In this document: positions 1 to 7,152 of the stretch, piece after piece
How positions within the stretch are numbered: position 1 is the stretch's first letter
How the letters are laid out: each line of letters begins with the position of its first letter
Assembly: GCA_016278415.1 (NCBI GenBank)
Contig: JADQBV010000302.1
Location: 1-13,058, forward strand
DNA: 13,058 bases
Reading direction: 5' to 3'
Source of the DNA: Halanaerobiales bacterium
GTDB taxonomy: Bacteria; Bacillota_F; Halanaerobiia; Halanaerobiales; DTU029
The notes under the pieces: generated by a model
What the model was told of the DNA's origin: nothing
What the model saw: the letters and a program-made list of their open reading frames with translations, nothing else
Database searches by the model: none
Made by a program: the position numbers and the translations under genes

Positions 1-1
1 G

Positions 2-787
2 AGCTTTAATCTTTTTGATTCTTTTCTGCCAATACTCACTGTAATTATAGTAACAATTTTTGGACTATGGTATAACGGTGGCGGTGCAGCAGGTAAAACA
101 ATCCAGGATGCATTTGGTGATGCTGATGCCAGTGTAGTACTACTTTGGGCTTCTTTTGCTGGAATTCTTGTAGCTGCTTTATTGGCAACAATAAAACGAG
201 TTCTATCAATTTCCGAAATAATGGAAGCTATTATTGATGGAGCTAAATCTATGCTTATTGCAAGTATGATCTTAATATTAGCCTGGTCTATAGGTAGTAT
301 AACAGAGGATTTAGGAACGGCTAATTATTTAGTAGGTATAATAGGAGATAGTATTCCTGTATTTCTTGTACCAGTTTTACTATATGTACTGTCAGCATTT
401 ATTGCATTTACCATTGGTAGTTCCTGGGGTACTGTTGCAATTGTAATGCCATTAGCAATCCCTTTAGCATTTTCTATTGGTGTTCCTGTATTACCAACAA
501 TCGGTGCTGTTCTTACAGCCGCAGTTATGGGAGACCACTGTTCTCCAATATCTGATACAACGATAATGTCATCGACTGCTTCCGCAGTTGATCATATAGA
601 TCATGTTAGTACTCAGCTACCATATGCATTGGTCGTTGGCGCAGTAGCTGTACTTATAGGTTTCTTACCAGCAGGTTTTGGAATTTCCTCTTATATCATT
701 TTACCTTTTGGGTTTTTAGTATTATATCTAATAGTAAGGTATTTTGGTAAGAGTGTTAAAGAAGAAGACTTACTTAGAGTAGAGTAG
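2..787 (+). CDS. NhaC-family Na+/H+ antiporter (5'-truncated by the window edge)
   Basis: This is the C-terminal 261 residues of an integral membrane cation/proton antiporter of the NhaC family. The frame is open from base 2 with no credible start inside the window, and a TTG at 182 lies inside a membrane segment, so the gene begins upstream. The family signature is clear: a GSSWGTVAIVMPLAIPLA segment followed by MGDHCSPISDTTIMSSTAS, the conserved re-entrant or core region of NhaC proteins, then DHIDHVSTQLPYAL. Several hydrophobic segments follow and the end is a short charged tail (KSVKEEDLLRVE). Family members exchange Na+ for H+ across the cytoplasmic membrane; related proteins exchange malate and lactate, so the substrate is not certain. 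A terminator directly downstream separates it from arcA. No frameshift or loss is seen in the visible part. Confidence 0.9.
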   Translation, partial: SFNLFDSFLPILTVIIVTIFGLWYNGGGAAGKTIQDAFGDADASVVLLWASFAGILVAALLATIKRVLSISEIMEAIIDGAKSMLIASMILILAWSIGSITEDLGTANYLVGIIGDSIPVFLVPVLLYVLSAFIAFTIGSSWGTVAIVMPLAIPLAFSIGVPVLPTIGAVLTAAVMGDHCSPISDTTIMSSTASAVDHIDHVSTQLPYALVVGAVAVLIGFLPAGFGISSYIILPFGFLVLYLIVRYFGKSVKEEDLLRVE

Positions 788-832
788 TTCTATAGCATAG
801 ATAATTAAATAAAATAAAGAAATTAATATATT

Positions 833-882
833 AAGGGGTTGCTTATAATAATATTTTAACTATTATAGGTCAGCCCCTTTTT
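833..882 (+). terminator. Rho-independent terminator after the antiporter gene
   Basis: AAGGGG (833-838) pairs with CCCCTT (874-879). The stem continues inward through ATAATA (845-850) and TATTAT (861-866), with one bulged T at 870, about 18 pairs in all. The loop is 10 nt and a T-run with its last T at 882 follows. It lies 45 nt after the stop codon and should end the antiporter transcript. Confidence 0.88.
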
Positions 883-1107
883 CAAATCTTTAAAAGAATA
901 TTATAAAGATTAATTCACATATTTAAAATATTCTTTAAATTAATAGAAGAATCCTTCTAAGATCAATATACTCTCAATAGGGTAGAGAGCTTAACACTAG
1001 ATTCTTAATGATACAGTAAAAAAACTGTAGAGTATTTATAAAAATATTAGGGATAATAAACAAGAATAAACTTGGAAGTTTAAATTTAAATTACAAACTA
1101 TCATAAC
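883..1107. other. arcA upstream leader with inverted repeats
   Basis: This non-coding AT-rich stretch must hold the arcA promoter, but I cannot pick a convincing -35/-10 pair. Visible structure includes an inverted repeat AAAGAATATT (893-902) / AATATTCTTT (927-936) and the compact palindrome at 1012-1029, listed separately. No ArgR box of good quality is visible; the TTTAAATTTAAA run near 1080-1092 is only loosely similar. Confidence 0.4.
1012..1029. promoter_or_regulatory. Palindrome upstream of arcA, possible operator
   Basis: TACAGT, six A residues, then ACTGTA form a perfect 6-bp inverted repeat with a 6-nt spacer, about 80-95 bp upstream of the arcA start. The size and symmetry fit a dimeric repressor or activator site. 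No regulator is assigned. AT-rich DNA produces chance palindromes, so confidence is modest. Confidence 0.35.
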
Positions 1108-1112
1108 AGGAG
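1108..1112 (+). promoter_or_regulatory. arcA ribosome-binding site that decides the start
   Basis: AGGAG ends immediately before an ATG at 1113 (no spacer) and 9 nt before the in-frame ATG at 1122. Normal Shine-Dalgarno spacing favours 1122 as the true start and removes three residues from the longest reading frame. Confidence 0.7.
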
Positions 1113-1121
1113 ATGTCTTTT

Positions 1122-2354
1122 ATGAATAGCACAAGTCCTTTTTATATTACTTCAGAAATTGGGAGATTAAAGAAGGTTATGCTTCATAGACCGGGCAAAG
1201 AGATTGAGAGGTTGACACCAGAGTTATTGGAGTTACTTTTGTTTGATGATATCCCATATCTTAAAGTCGCTCGGGCTGAGCATGATGCCTTTGCTAAGAT
1301 TTTACAAAACAACGGTGTTGAAGTTGTTTATTTAGAAGACCTTGCAGCAGAGGCAATTGGACAGGATGGGGTTCGTGAAGGTTTTATAGAGCAATTTCTT
1401 AATGAAGGAGCTCTTTATTCAGACACAATCAGAGGGGTTGTGAAAGATTATCTAAGTCATTTATCTAATATTGAATTGATCAGAGAGTTAATGGCTGGAG
1501 TTAAAAAGGATGACATTTCAGATATAAAAAGTGGCTCCTTAAGTTGGTTGGCAGAACGAGATTATCCCTTTGTTCTCAACCCATTACCAAATCTCTATTT
1601 TACCCGTGATCCCTTTGCAACTATTGGAGTAGGGGTGGCATTAAATCATATGAAGACAAATACACGTAATAGAGAAACTATTTTTGCCGAGTATATATTT
1701 AAATACCATCCTATATATGGCAAGGGTAATTTCCCTGCTTTTTATAGCAGATATGAAAAGACGGCACTAGAAGGTGGTGATATTTTGGTACTTTCAAAAA
1801 AAGTATTAGCTATAGGTATCTCTCAACGAACTGATGCACTTTCTGTTGAAAAAGTCGCTAAAAGTATTCTAGCTGATGAGAGAGAACCATTTGAGGTTTT
1901 ACTTGCTTTTAAGATACCTAAAAGACGTGCATTTATGCATCTAGATACAGTTTTTACTATGATTGACTATGATAAGTTTACTATTCATGCCGAGATTGAA
2001 GGTCCATTAGAGGTATTTTCTTTAACATTGGATGATAATAATAATTTGGTGGTTAAAGAGGAGAAGACTGAATTAGAGAATATATTAAAAGAATACATGG
2101 AAATAGATAATGTAACTCTAATACGCTGTGCTGGAGGTGATTTTATAGATGCAAGGAGGGAACAATGGAATGATGGCTCAAATACCTTAGCAATTGCACC
2201 TGGAGAAGTGGTAGTTTATTCACGGAATTATGTTACTAATAGATTGCTAGAAGAAAACGGTGTAAAAATTCATATATTACCTAGCTCGGAGATTTCCCGG
2301 GGTCGTGGGGGGCCAAGATGTATGAGTATGCCCTTTGTAAGGGAAGAGATATAG
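1122..2354 (+). CDS. arcA: Arginine deiminase
   Basis: Cytoplasmic enzyme that hydrolyses L-arginine to citrulline and ammonia, the first step of the arginine deiminase pathway, which yields ATP and raises pH when carbamate kinase and catabolic ornithine carbamoyltransferase are present. The product is 410 residues, normal for the family. Numbered from the ATG at 1122, all expected catalytic residues are in their motifs: Asp163 (YFTRDP), Glu217 (EGGD), His273 and Asp275 (MHLDT), and nucleophile Cys400 (GGPRCMSMP). The substrate-loop region [21 protein letters not shown] is also intact. The start is chosen from spacing to AGGAG at 1108-1112. No arcB, arcC or ArcD-type antiporter gene is adjacent: upstream is a terminator and downstream a convergent regulator, so the gene looks monocistronic. 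No clear terminator hairpin is visible in the 60-nt gap after it. Confidence 0.97.
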   Translation: MNSTSPFYITSEIGRLKKVMLHRPGKEIERLTPELLELLLFDDIPYLKVARAEHDAFAKILQNNGVEVVYLEDLAAEAIGQDGVREGFIEQFLNEGALYSDTIRGVVKDYLSHLSNIELIRELMAGVKKDDISDIKSGSLSWLAERDYPFVLNPLPNLYFTRDPFATIGVGVALNHMKTNTRNRETIFAEYIFKYHPIYGKGNFPAFYSRYEKTALEGGDILVLSKKVLAIGISQRTDALSVEKVAKSILADEREPFEVLLAFKIPKRRAFMHLDTVFTMIDYDKFTIHAEIEGPLEVFSLTLDDNNNLVVKEEKTELENILKEYMEIDNVTLIRCAGGDFIDARREQWNDGSNTLAIAPGEVVVYSRNYVTNRLLEENGVKIHILPSSEISRGRGGPRCMSMPFVREEI

Positions 2355-2414
2355 AAATTTTAATCGAAGGTTGAGGTGCTTTCTTACTATCAATAAAGGA
2401 TAATTTAAATTCTA

Positions 2415-3830
2415 TTAAACTTGTCTATTAAGAAACTTATATACTCTTCGAATACCTTCTTCTATCTGGGAAGAGTTTAGATTTCCATAACCTAGTACAA
2501 TTTTATTATTATACTTCCCTTTAATGAGGCTATATTCTTCAAAAGAATTAACCTTGACACCGAATTGTTCAGCATTATTCCATTTAATATTATTGTATTT
2601 ATTTTTTAAGAATTCAACTTGAAGATGCATACCAGTTTCATCACCTTTAATAATAATATCATTATCAAAACAGTCATTGAGAAGAGATGTTATTAAAGAT
2701 CTCTTTTTTTTATATTCTTTTTTCATTTGATATATTTGGCGTTCAAGATGGCCATCTTTTATGAAATTAGCCATTGCTCTCTGTTTGATTGTTGAAGTTC
2801 GTATATATAATGCCGTTTTTATCTCTAGAAAAATATCCTTAAGTACTTCTGGAATTATTAAATATCCTAACCTTAAACCAGGACACATATTTTTACTAAA
2901 TGTACTAACATATATTACCCTAGATGGATTTAATGTCTGAAGTGGTGGGATAGGTACACCCTTGAGGCGGAATTCACTGTCATAATCATCTTCAATTATA
3001 TAACTATTAGTAGTCTCAGCTATTTTAATTGCCTTTTCTCTTCTTTGTACAGGTAAGATACTACCTGTAGGAAACTGGTGTGAGGGAGTAAGTAGAATTA
3101 ACTTGGCTTCACTACTATCTTCTATTTTTGATATATCCATACCATTTTGATCAACTATAGTTGGCTTTATTTGATAATCTAAATTATTAAAAATAGTCTT
3201 TATGAAGTTTACTGTAGGCTCTTCAACATATACTGAGTTATATTTGCTAGAAAAAACCTTTGCAATTAGCATAAAACCTTCAGCAGAACCAGATACAATA
3301 ACAATTTGATCTGGACTGCAATTAATTCCTTTCACTCTGAAAACATAATCTGATAAAGTCTTTTTCAATCCAGAATCTCCCATGATGTCTCCATAATCAA
3401 ATAAATCTTCTGGGGAATCTTCGACAGCCATTTTTAGGTATTTACTCCATGATTTCCTAGGGAATTTTTTAAGGTCTGGTATTCCTGATGCAAAACAAAT
3501 TATATCTTTATTGTTTACATCGTTATTCTTATCTGGTTTTCTAATAATTCTATTGTGGTCTTTTCGATGGATATATTCATTTTTTATAACATTTTCAGAG
3601 ACATATGTACCAGAACCAACTTTACTATCAAGATATCCTTCAGCAATTAATTGTTCATAGACTTCAATCATAACATTTCTTGATATTTTTAATTCCCTTG
3701 CAATTTGTCTTGTTGATGGAAGACGTTCACCACTTTTTAATATTTTATTTTCGATGATATCTCGAAATTGGTCACACAATTGACGTGTTAACGGTAATTC
3801 CAAATTCCGATTAATTTTCAATCCAAACAT
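2415..3830 (-). CDS. MocR/PdxR-type transcriptional regulator (GntR wHTH + class I aminotransferase domain)
   Basis: A 471-residue MocR-subfamily regulator. Residues about 10-78 form a GntR winged helix (RLPSTRQIARELKISRNVMIEVYEQLIAEGYL, then GSGTYV). A variable linker (about 80-110) leads to a fold-type I aminotransferase-like domain. The PLP pocket is intact: TPSHQFPTG (248-256), EDDYDSEF (280-287) and STFSKNMCPGLRLGY with Schiff-base Lys313. Known relatives (PdxR, GabR, and others) bind PLP or its adduct and control vitamin B6, GABA or amino-acid genes. No pdxST lies beside it; the divergent neighbour is an aldo/keto reductase, the likeliest local target along with autoregulation. A GGAGG box precedes the start at a normal distance. 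Family call is secure; the ligand and regulon are inferred. Confidence 0.93.
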   Translation of the reverse strand: MFGLKINRNLELPLTRQLCDQFRDIIENKILKSGERLPSTRQIARELKISRNVMIEVYEQLIAEGYLDSKVGSGTYVSENVIKNEYIHRKDHNRIIRKPDKNNDVNNKDIICFASGIPDLKKFPRKSWSKYLKMAVEDSPEDLFDYGDIMGDSGLKKTLSDYVFRVKGINCSPDQIVIVSGSAEGFMLIAKVFSSKYNSVYVEEPTVNFIKTIFNNLDYQIKPTIVDQNGMDISKIEDSSEAKLILLTPSHQFPTGSILPVQRREKAIKIAETTNSYIIEDDYDSEFRLKGVPIPPLQTLNPSRVIYVSTFSKNMCPGLRLGYLIIPEVLKDIFLEIKTALYIRTSTIKQRAMANFIKDGHLERQIYQMKKEYKKKRSLITSLLNDCFDNDIIIKGDETGMHLQVEFLKNKYNNIKWNNAEQFGVKVNSFEEYSLIKGKYNNKIVLGYGNLNSSQIEEGIRRVYKFLNRQV

Positions 3831-3912
3831 AATATACCTCCAACTTTCTTATTGAACTATATTCTTTTATATGATTAATAGAATAATATGAATTAATTAA
3901 TAGCCTTTCTTC

Positions 3913-3987
3913 AGTGGCCTCTGATTAATTTTTAGAAAGAGTTATTTTAAAAATTGGTACTCTAAAATAGTGCATAATTGGCTCTTT
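3913..3987. promoter_or_regulatory. Direct-repeat boxes in the mocR / reductase divergent region, possible MocR operator
   Basis: Three similar boxes on the plus strand share A(G/T)TGG followed by a CTCT-like run: AGTGGCCTCT (3913-3922), ATTGGTACTCT (3953-3963) and ATTGGCTCTTT (3977-3987). The last two are 24 bp apart, start to start. MocR regulators usually bind direct repeats spaced by whole helical turns, which suggests a candidate site, but the match between boxes is loose and the context is AT-rich. Confidence 0.3.
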
Positions 3988-3990
3988 TAT

Positions 3991-4028
3991 AAACCGATTA
4001 AGAATATTATAATATACTTAATCGGTTT
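3991..4028. promoter_or_regulatory. 38-bp near-perfect palindrome over the reductase promoter
   Basis: AAACCGATTAAG (3991-4002) and CTTAATCGGTTT (4017-4028) are perfect 12-bp inverted arms. The centre ATATTATAATAT (4004-4015) is itself a perfect palindrome, so only the 4003/4016 pair breaks symmetry. The centre contains TATAAT (4008-4013), a -10 candidate, with a weak TTTTAT -35 at 3985-3990 and 17-bp spacing. The RBS AAGGGGG (4041-4047) follows. Best reading: an operator overlapping the promoter, where a bound protein would block RNA polymerase. A hairpin terminator is an alternative because TTTT overlaps its 3' arm, but no upstream plus-strand gene needs one. Confidence 0.6.
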
Positions 4029-4056
4029 TGTAAAATATATAAGGGGGTAAATTATA

Positions 4057-5046
4057 ATGAGTAAATTCAATAGGGTTTTAGGTAAGAGTGAAATTGAAGT
4101 AAGTGCAATGGGCTTGGGGTGCTGGGCAATTGGTGGGCATTTCTTGTTGGATGGTAAGGCTGACGGTTGGGGGGATATTGATGATAATGAATCTATACGA
4201 GCCATTCAAACTGCTATCGATCTGGGAGTATCATTTTTCGATACTGCTGATGTTTATGGAGCAGGTCATAGTGAAGTTGTCTTGGGGAAGGCTCTACAGG
4301 GTATCAGGGATAAAGTAAGAATTGCTACTAAGTTTGGTTATAAATTTAATGAAGAAACAAAAATAGCAGATGGAATAGGTAAAACACGGGAATATATAAA
4401 AAAAGCCTGTAAAGAATCACTACGTCGTTTAAATACAGATTATATTGATCTTTATCTTATACATATATGGTCGCTGACTGCAAAAGAAGCATTAATTGTA
4501 GTCGATACTTTAGAGGAACTTCAGGAAGATGGATTTATTAGAAGCTATGGTTGGAGTACTGATCATCCATATAGTGCAAATCTATTTGCAAAGAACAGTA
4601 ACTTTACCGCTATTGAGCATGATTTTAATATTTTTCTAGAGGCAGATGAATTAATTGACATCTGTGAAGAAAATAACCTTGCTAGCATAAACCGTTCTCC
4701 ACTAGCTATGGGTTTTCTTTCAGGTAAATTTAATGCAGATAGTAGGATATCTGAAAACGATGTTCGAGGTGCTGGCCATGAATGGGTAAGGTATTTCGAA
4801 AATGGCAAGCCTAAAAAAGAATTTTTAACTAAATTGGATGCCGTTCGAGAAATATTAAGTAGTGAGGGTCGTAACCTTGTTCAGGGCGCATTGGCTTATC
4901 TCTGGGGAAAAAGTGAAAAAACTATACCAATACCTGGTTTTAAAAATGTAAAGCAAGCGGAAGAGAATGCAAGGGCAATGGAGTTTGGACCTTTAACAGA
5001 AGAGCGTGTCGCGGAAATTGATAGCATGTTAAATGATTATAAATAA
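4057..5046 (+). CDS. Aldo/keto reductase
   Basis: A 329-residue cytoplasmic NAD(P)H-dependent aldo/keto reductase of the bacterial Tas/YhdN/IolS-like group. The catalytic tetrad is complete: Asp62 and Tyr67 in FFDTADVYGAGHSE, Lys92 in ATKFG, and His136 in DLYLIHIW. The family start motif (LGKSEIEVSAMGLGCWAIGG) and the C-terminal cofactor-binding element (TIPIPGFKNVKQAEENARA) are present, and length is normal. The start follows AAGGGGG at normal spacing. The gene stands alone between a palindromic promoter region and a strong terminator, and is divergent from the MocR regulator. Some AKRs reduce pyridoxal to pyridoxine (E. coli PdxI, yeast Plr1), and with a PLP-binding regulator next door that role is plausible, but the substrate cannot be read from sequence. 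Other aldehydes or ketones remain possible. Confidence 0.93.
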   Translation: MSKFNRVLGKSEIEVSAMGLGCWAIGGHFLLDGKADGWGDIDDNESIRAIQTAIDLGVSFFDTADVYGAGHSEVVLGKALQGIRDKVRIATKFGYKFNEETKIADGIGKTREYIKKACKESLRRLNTDYIDLYLIHIWSLTAKEALIVVDTLEELQEDGFIRSYGWSTDHPYSANLFAKNSNFTAIEHDFNIFLEADELIDICEENNLASINRSPLAMGFLSGKFNADSRISENDVRGAGHEWVRYFENGKPKKEFLTKLDAVREILSSEGRNLVQGALAYLWGKSEKTIPIPGFKNVKQAEENARAMEFGPLTEERVAEIDSMLNDYK

Positions 5047-5054
5047 ATATATGC

Positions 5055-5092
5055 TCCTGCTAATTAATATGTATTTCTATTAGCAGGATTTT
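5055..5092 (+). terminator. Rho-independent terminator after the reductase gene
   Basis: TCCTGCTAAT (5055-5064) pairs perfectly with ATTAGCAGGA (5079-5088), leaving a 14-nt loop and a TTTTATAT tail. It starts 9 nt after the stop codon and isolates the reductase from the bce genes. Confidence 0.9.
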
Positions 5093-5222
5093 ATATATTT
5101 ATATAGAACTACAAGATGGAGTAAGCAAATTTATATATAAGCAGAAGATATTTAAACATCTTTGTTGTATATCATCTAATGAAGTGTCTACTAAATTTAT
5201 TTTCTTAACCTAGGAGGATATT

Positions 5223-5897
5223 ATGTTTAAGGTATTAATAATAGAAGATGACAAAAAAATTCGGAACATAATATTGGATAATTTAAAAAAATGGGGTTTT
5301 CAGGGGATATCCATTGAAAATTTTGAAGATGTTTTGAAAAATGTTCTTGAAGTACAACCCCACTTAGTCTTAATAGATATTAACCTACCTTATTATGACG
5401 GCTTTCATTGGTGTAGTAAAATTAGAGAATTCTCTGAAGTTCCTATTATCTTTATAACCTCTAGGGATAGTAATATTGATATAATTATGGCTATGAATAT
5501 GGGTGGAGATGATTATATCCAAAAACCCTTTTCACTGGATGTATTGATGGCAAAAATTAAGGCTATCTTAAGGAGAACCTATTCCTATAACAGTAAAGAT
5601 ACTGAAATTCTTGAGCACAAAGGTATAGTTTTAAATTTTAAAAATAATTGTATAAGCTATAATGATGATAAGATTGAACTAAGTAAGAATGAGTTTAGAA
5701 TTCTAACTATTCTCGTGGAAAACAATGGGGAAATAGTAAGTAGAGACACCATTATGCAATTTCTCTGGGAAGATGAAAACTTCATTGATGATAATACCTT
5801 GACAGTAAACATAAATAGACTGAGAAAAAGGCTTATGGATATTGGTTTGACTGATTATGTTATTACAAAAAGGGGACAGGGGTATATGGTGCCATGA
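5223..5897 (+). CDS. bceR: BceR-type OmpR-family response regulator
   Basis: A 224-residue two-component response regulator. The receiver domain (about 1-118) has acidic pocket residues Asp9 and Asp10, phospho-acceptor Asp52 (LVLIDINLP), Thr79 (FITS) and Lys101 (QKPF). The OmpR/PhoB winged-helix effector domain follows (about 130-224), with the usual NNGEIVSRDTIMQFLW and VNINRLRKRL segments. It should dimerise on phosphorylation by BceS and activate bceAB. AGGAGG at 5212-5217 sets the start. The stop overlaps the kinase start by 4 nt (ATGA), so the two are co-translated. The leader (5093-5222) has no sure promoter; a near-palindrome AGATATTTAAACATCT sits at 5146-5161. The Bce assignment rests on the attached kinase and transporter as much as on this protein. 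Confidence 0.93.
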   Translation: MFKVLIIEDDKKIRNIILDNLKKWGFQGISIENFEDVLKNVLEVQPHLVLIDINLPYYDGFHWCSKIREFSEVPIIFITSRDSNIDIIMAMNMGGDDYIQKPFSLDVLMAKIKAILRRTYSYNSKDTEILEHKGIVLNFKNNCISYNDDKIELSKNEFRILTILVENNGEIVSRDTIMQFLWEDENFIDDNTLTVNINRLRKRLMDIGLTDYVITKRGQGYMVP

Positions 5898-6925
5898 AGC
5901 TAAGAGAATATCTTTGTGATAAGAAGTATTTCATACTTTTTTACTTTTTGTTGATGACTTTTGTAACACTTGTAGTATCTCTGGATTCTAAGAATTCAGT
6001 CAGTTATGATAATATATTATATATCAATATTGTGGCTTTATCTTTATTACTAATCTATTTATTTACTGGATATATATACTACAAACGCTATTTTAATACT
6101 TTACATGATATTGTCACTCAAGTAGAAGATGATATAGTTCATCATTTACCTGAACCAATGACTTATCAAGGTGAAATATATGATAAATTAATAAAAAAAA
6201 TTTATAGTGAACAAAGTAAAATTATTGAGAAGCAAAATATTGAGAAACGTGAAAATAAAGATTTTGTTACTAGTTGGTTTCATCAGATAAAGACTCCAAT
6301 TGCTGTAAGTAGATTAATTACTGAAAATAGTTCTGATTATAGTAAAAGTGAAATTATTAAAAGTCTTTCAGAAGAAATAGACAAAATAGATTCACAGGTA
6401 GACCAAGCCCTTTATTACTCTAAGATAGATGTGTTTGAAAAGGATTATTTTATTCAAGAGTTAAATTTAAATGGGCTTGTGAGTGGACTTATAAAAAAAC
6501 ATGCTAGAGAATTTATTTCTAAAAAAATAGAATTAAATAAAAAGGATGTTAATATAAGAGTCAGTTCAGATAAAAAATGGTTATTATTTATTATAGATCA
6601 AATCCTAAGCAACTCTCTAAAATACACAGGGGGTAGGGGTAAAATAAGTATCTGGGCTGAAGAACATAGCGCTAAGAAAATACTAGTTATTAAAGATACT
6701 GGTATAGGAATTAAAGAAGAAGATTTAACAAGGGTATTTGATAAGGGATTCACTGGATATATTGGTAGAAGGGAAGAAAAATCTACGGGAATAGGTTTAT
6801 ATCTTGCTAAAAAATTAGCAAAACGCTTAGGACATGATATTATTATTAAGTCTCATTTTGGTAAATATACAGAGGTCAAATTAATATTCCCTAGATTATC
6901 TAGTTTTTATGAGTTTTCAGAGTGA
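5894..6925 (+). CDS. bceS: BceS-type intramembrane-sensing histidine kinase
   Basis: A 343-residue membrane histidine kinase. Two N-terminal transmembrane helices (about 12-30 and 41-63) are joined by only about 10 residues, leaving no extracellular sensor domain; this is the hallmark of intramembrane-sensing kinases that depend on a partner BceAB transporter for the signal. The DHp helix carries phospho-acceptor His130 in SWFHQIKTPIAVSRL. The ATPase domain has the N box (DQILSNSLKYT, Asn240), G1 (DTGIGI, 268-273), F box (VFDKGF, 281-286) and G2 (STGIGL, 297-302). All key residues are present. Translation is coupled to bceR by the ATGA overlap, and a terminator follows directly, so bceRS form their own transcript apart from bceAB. 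Confidence 0.94.
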   Translation: MKLREYLCDKKYFILFYFLLMTFVTLVVSLDSKNSVSYDNILYINIVALSLLLIYLFTGYIYYKRYFNTLHDIVTQVEDDIVHHLPEPMTYQGEIYDKLIKKIYSEQSKIIEKQNIEKRENKDFVTSWFHQIKTPIAVSRLITENSSDYSKSEIIKSLSEEIDKIDSQVDQALYYSKIDVFEKDYFIQELNLNGLVSGLIKKHAREFISKKIELNKKDVNIRVSSDKKWLLFIIDQILSNSLKYTGGRGKISIWAEEHSAKKILVIKDTGIGIKEEDLTRVFDKGFTGYIGRREEKSTGIGLYLAKKLAKRLGHDIIIKSHFGKYTEVKLIFPRLSSFYEFSE

Positions 6926-6931
6926 TTAGCT

Positions 6932-6958
6932 ACTGCATCTTTCTTGATGCAGTTTTTT
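6932..6958 (+). terminator. Rho-independent terminator after bceS
   Basis: ACTGCATC (6932-6939) pairs perfectly with GATGCAGT (6946-6953) around a 6-nt loop, followed by a run of T to 6958. It lies 6 nt past the kinase stop codon, so bceAB need a separate promoter. Confidence 0.9.
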
Positions 6959-7015
6959 ATTATATATAGTAGTCTAAGTACAACGCTATATTTAAAATAG
7001 AATTAAGATTTAATA

Positions 7016-7040
7016 TACAATCCAATAACATTACAATCCA
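7016..7040. repeat. 9-bp direct repeat upstream of bceA
   Basis: TACAATCCA occurs at 7016-7024 and again at 7032-7040, 16 bp apart start to start, just ahead of the candidate BceR palindrome. It may be an accessory regulator site or chance. Confidence 0.35.
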
Positions 7041-7046
7041 CCTGAC

Positions 7047-7062
7047 CTTACATAAACGTAAG
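7047..7062. promoter_or_regulatory. Candidate BceR operator upstream of bceAB
   Basis: CTTACATAAACGTAAG contains CTTAC and GTAAG as inverted arms. Its core, TTACA-TAAA-CGTAA (7048-7061), matches the known BceR-type pattern TnACA-N4-TGTAA with one mismatch (C for T). It lies about 90 bp before the bceA start in the leader between the bceRS terminator and bceA, where an activator site is expected. The -10 region downstream is not clear; TATATT at 7082-7087 is one possibility. Confidence 0.65.
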
Positions 7063-7135
7063 ATTAAACTAAGAATCGTTATATATTTCGATGGAACTAG
7101 TGCTTCGTTAATAGTAAAATGGGTATATCTTAATG

Positions 7136-7141
7136 AAAGGG
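7136..7141 (+). promoter_or_regulatory. bceA ribosome-binding site
   Basis: AAAGGG lies 2 nt before a GTG at 7144 and 11 nt before an in-frame ATG at 7153. The GTG is too close to be used well, so ATG 7153 is the preferred start, and it gives the usual N-terminus of this ATPase family (MKDVLIVKNLKKIYG). Confidence 0.6.
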
Positions 7142-7152
7142 AAGTGTTTTTT

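Noticed and set aside
2355..2414. Terminator between the convergent arcA and mocR genes
   Set aside because: No stable hairpin with a T-tail could be found on either strand.
3987..4205. Minus-strand open frame over the reductase start
   Set aside because: It runs across the palindrome and the reductase gene, has no ribosome-binding site and no recognisable domain.
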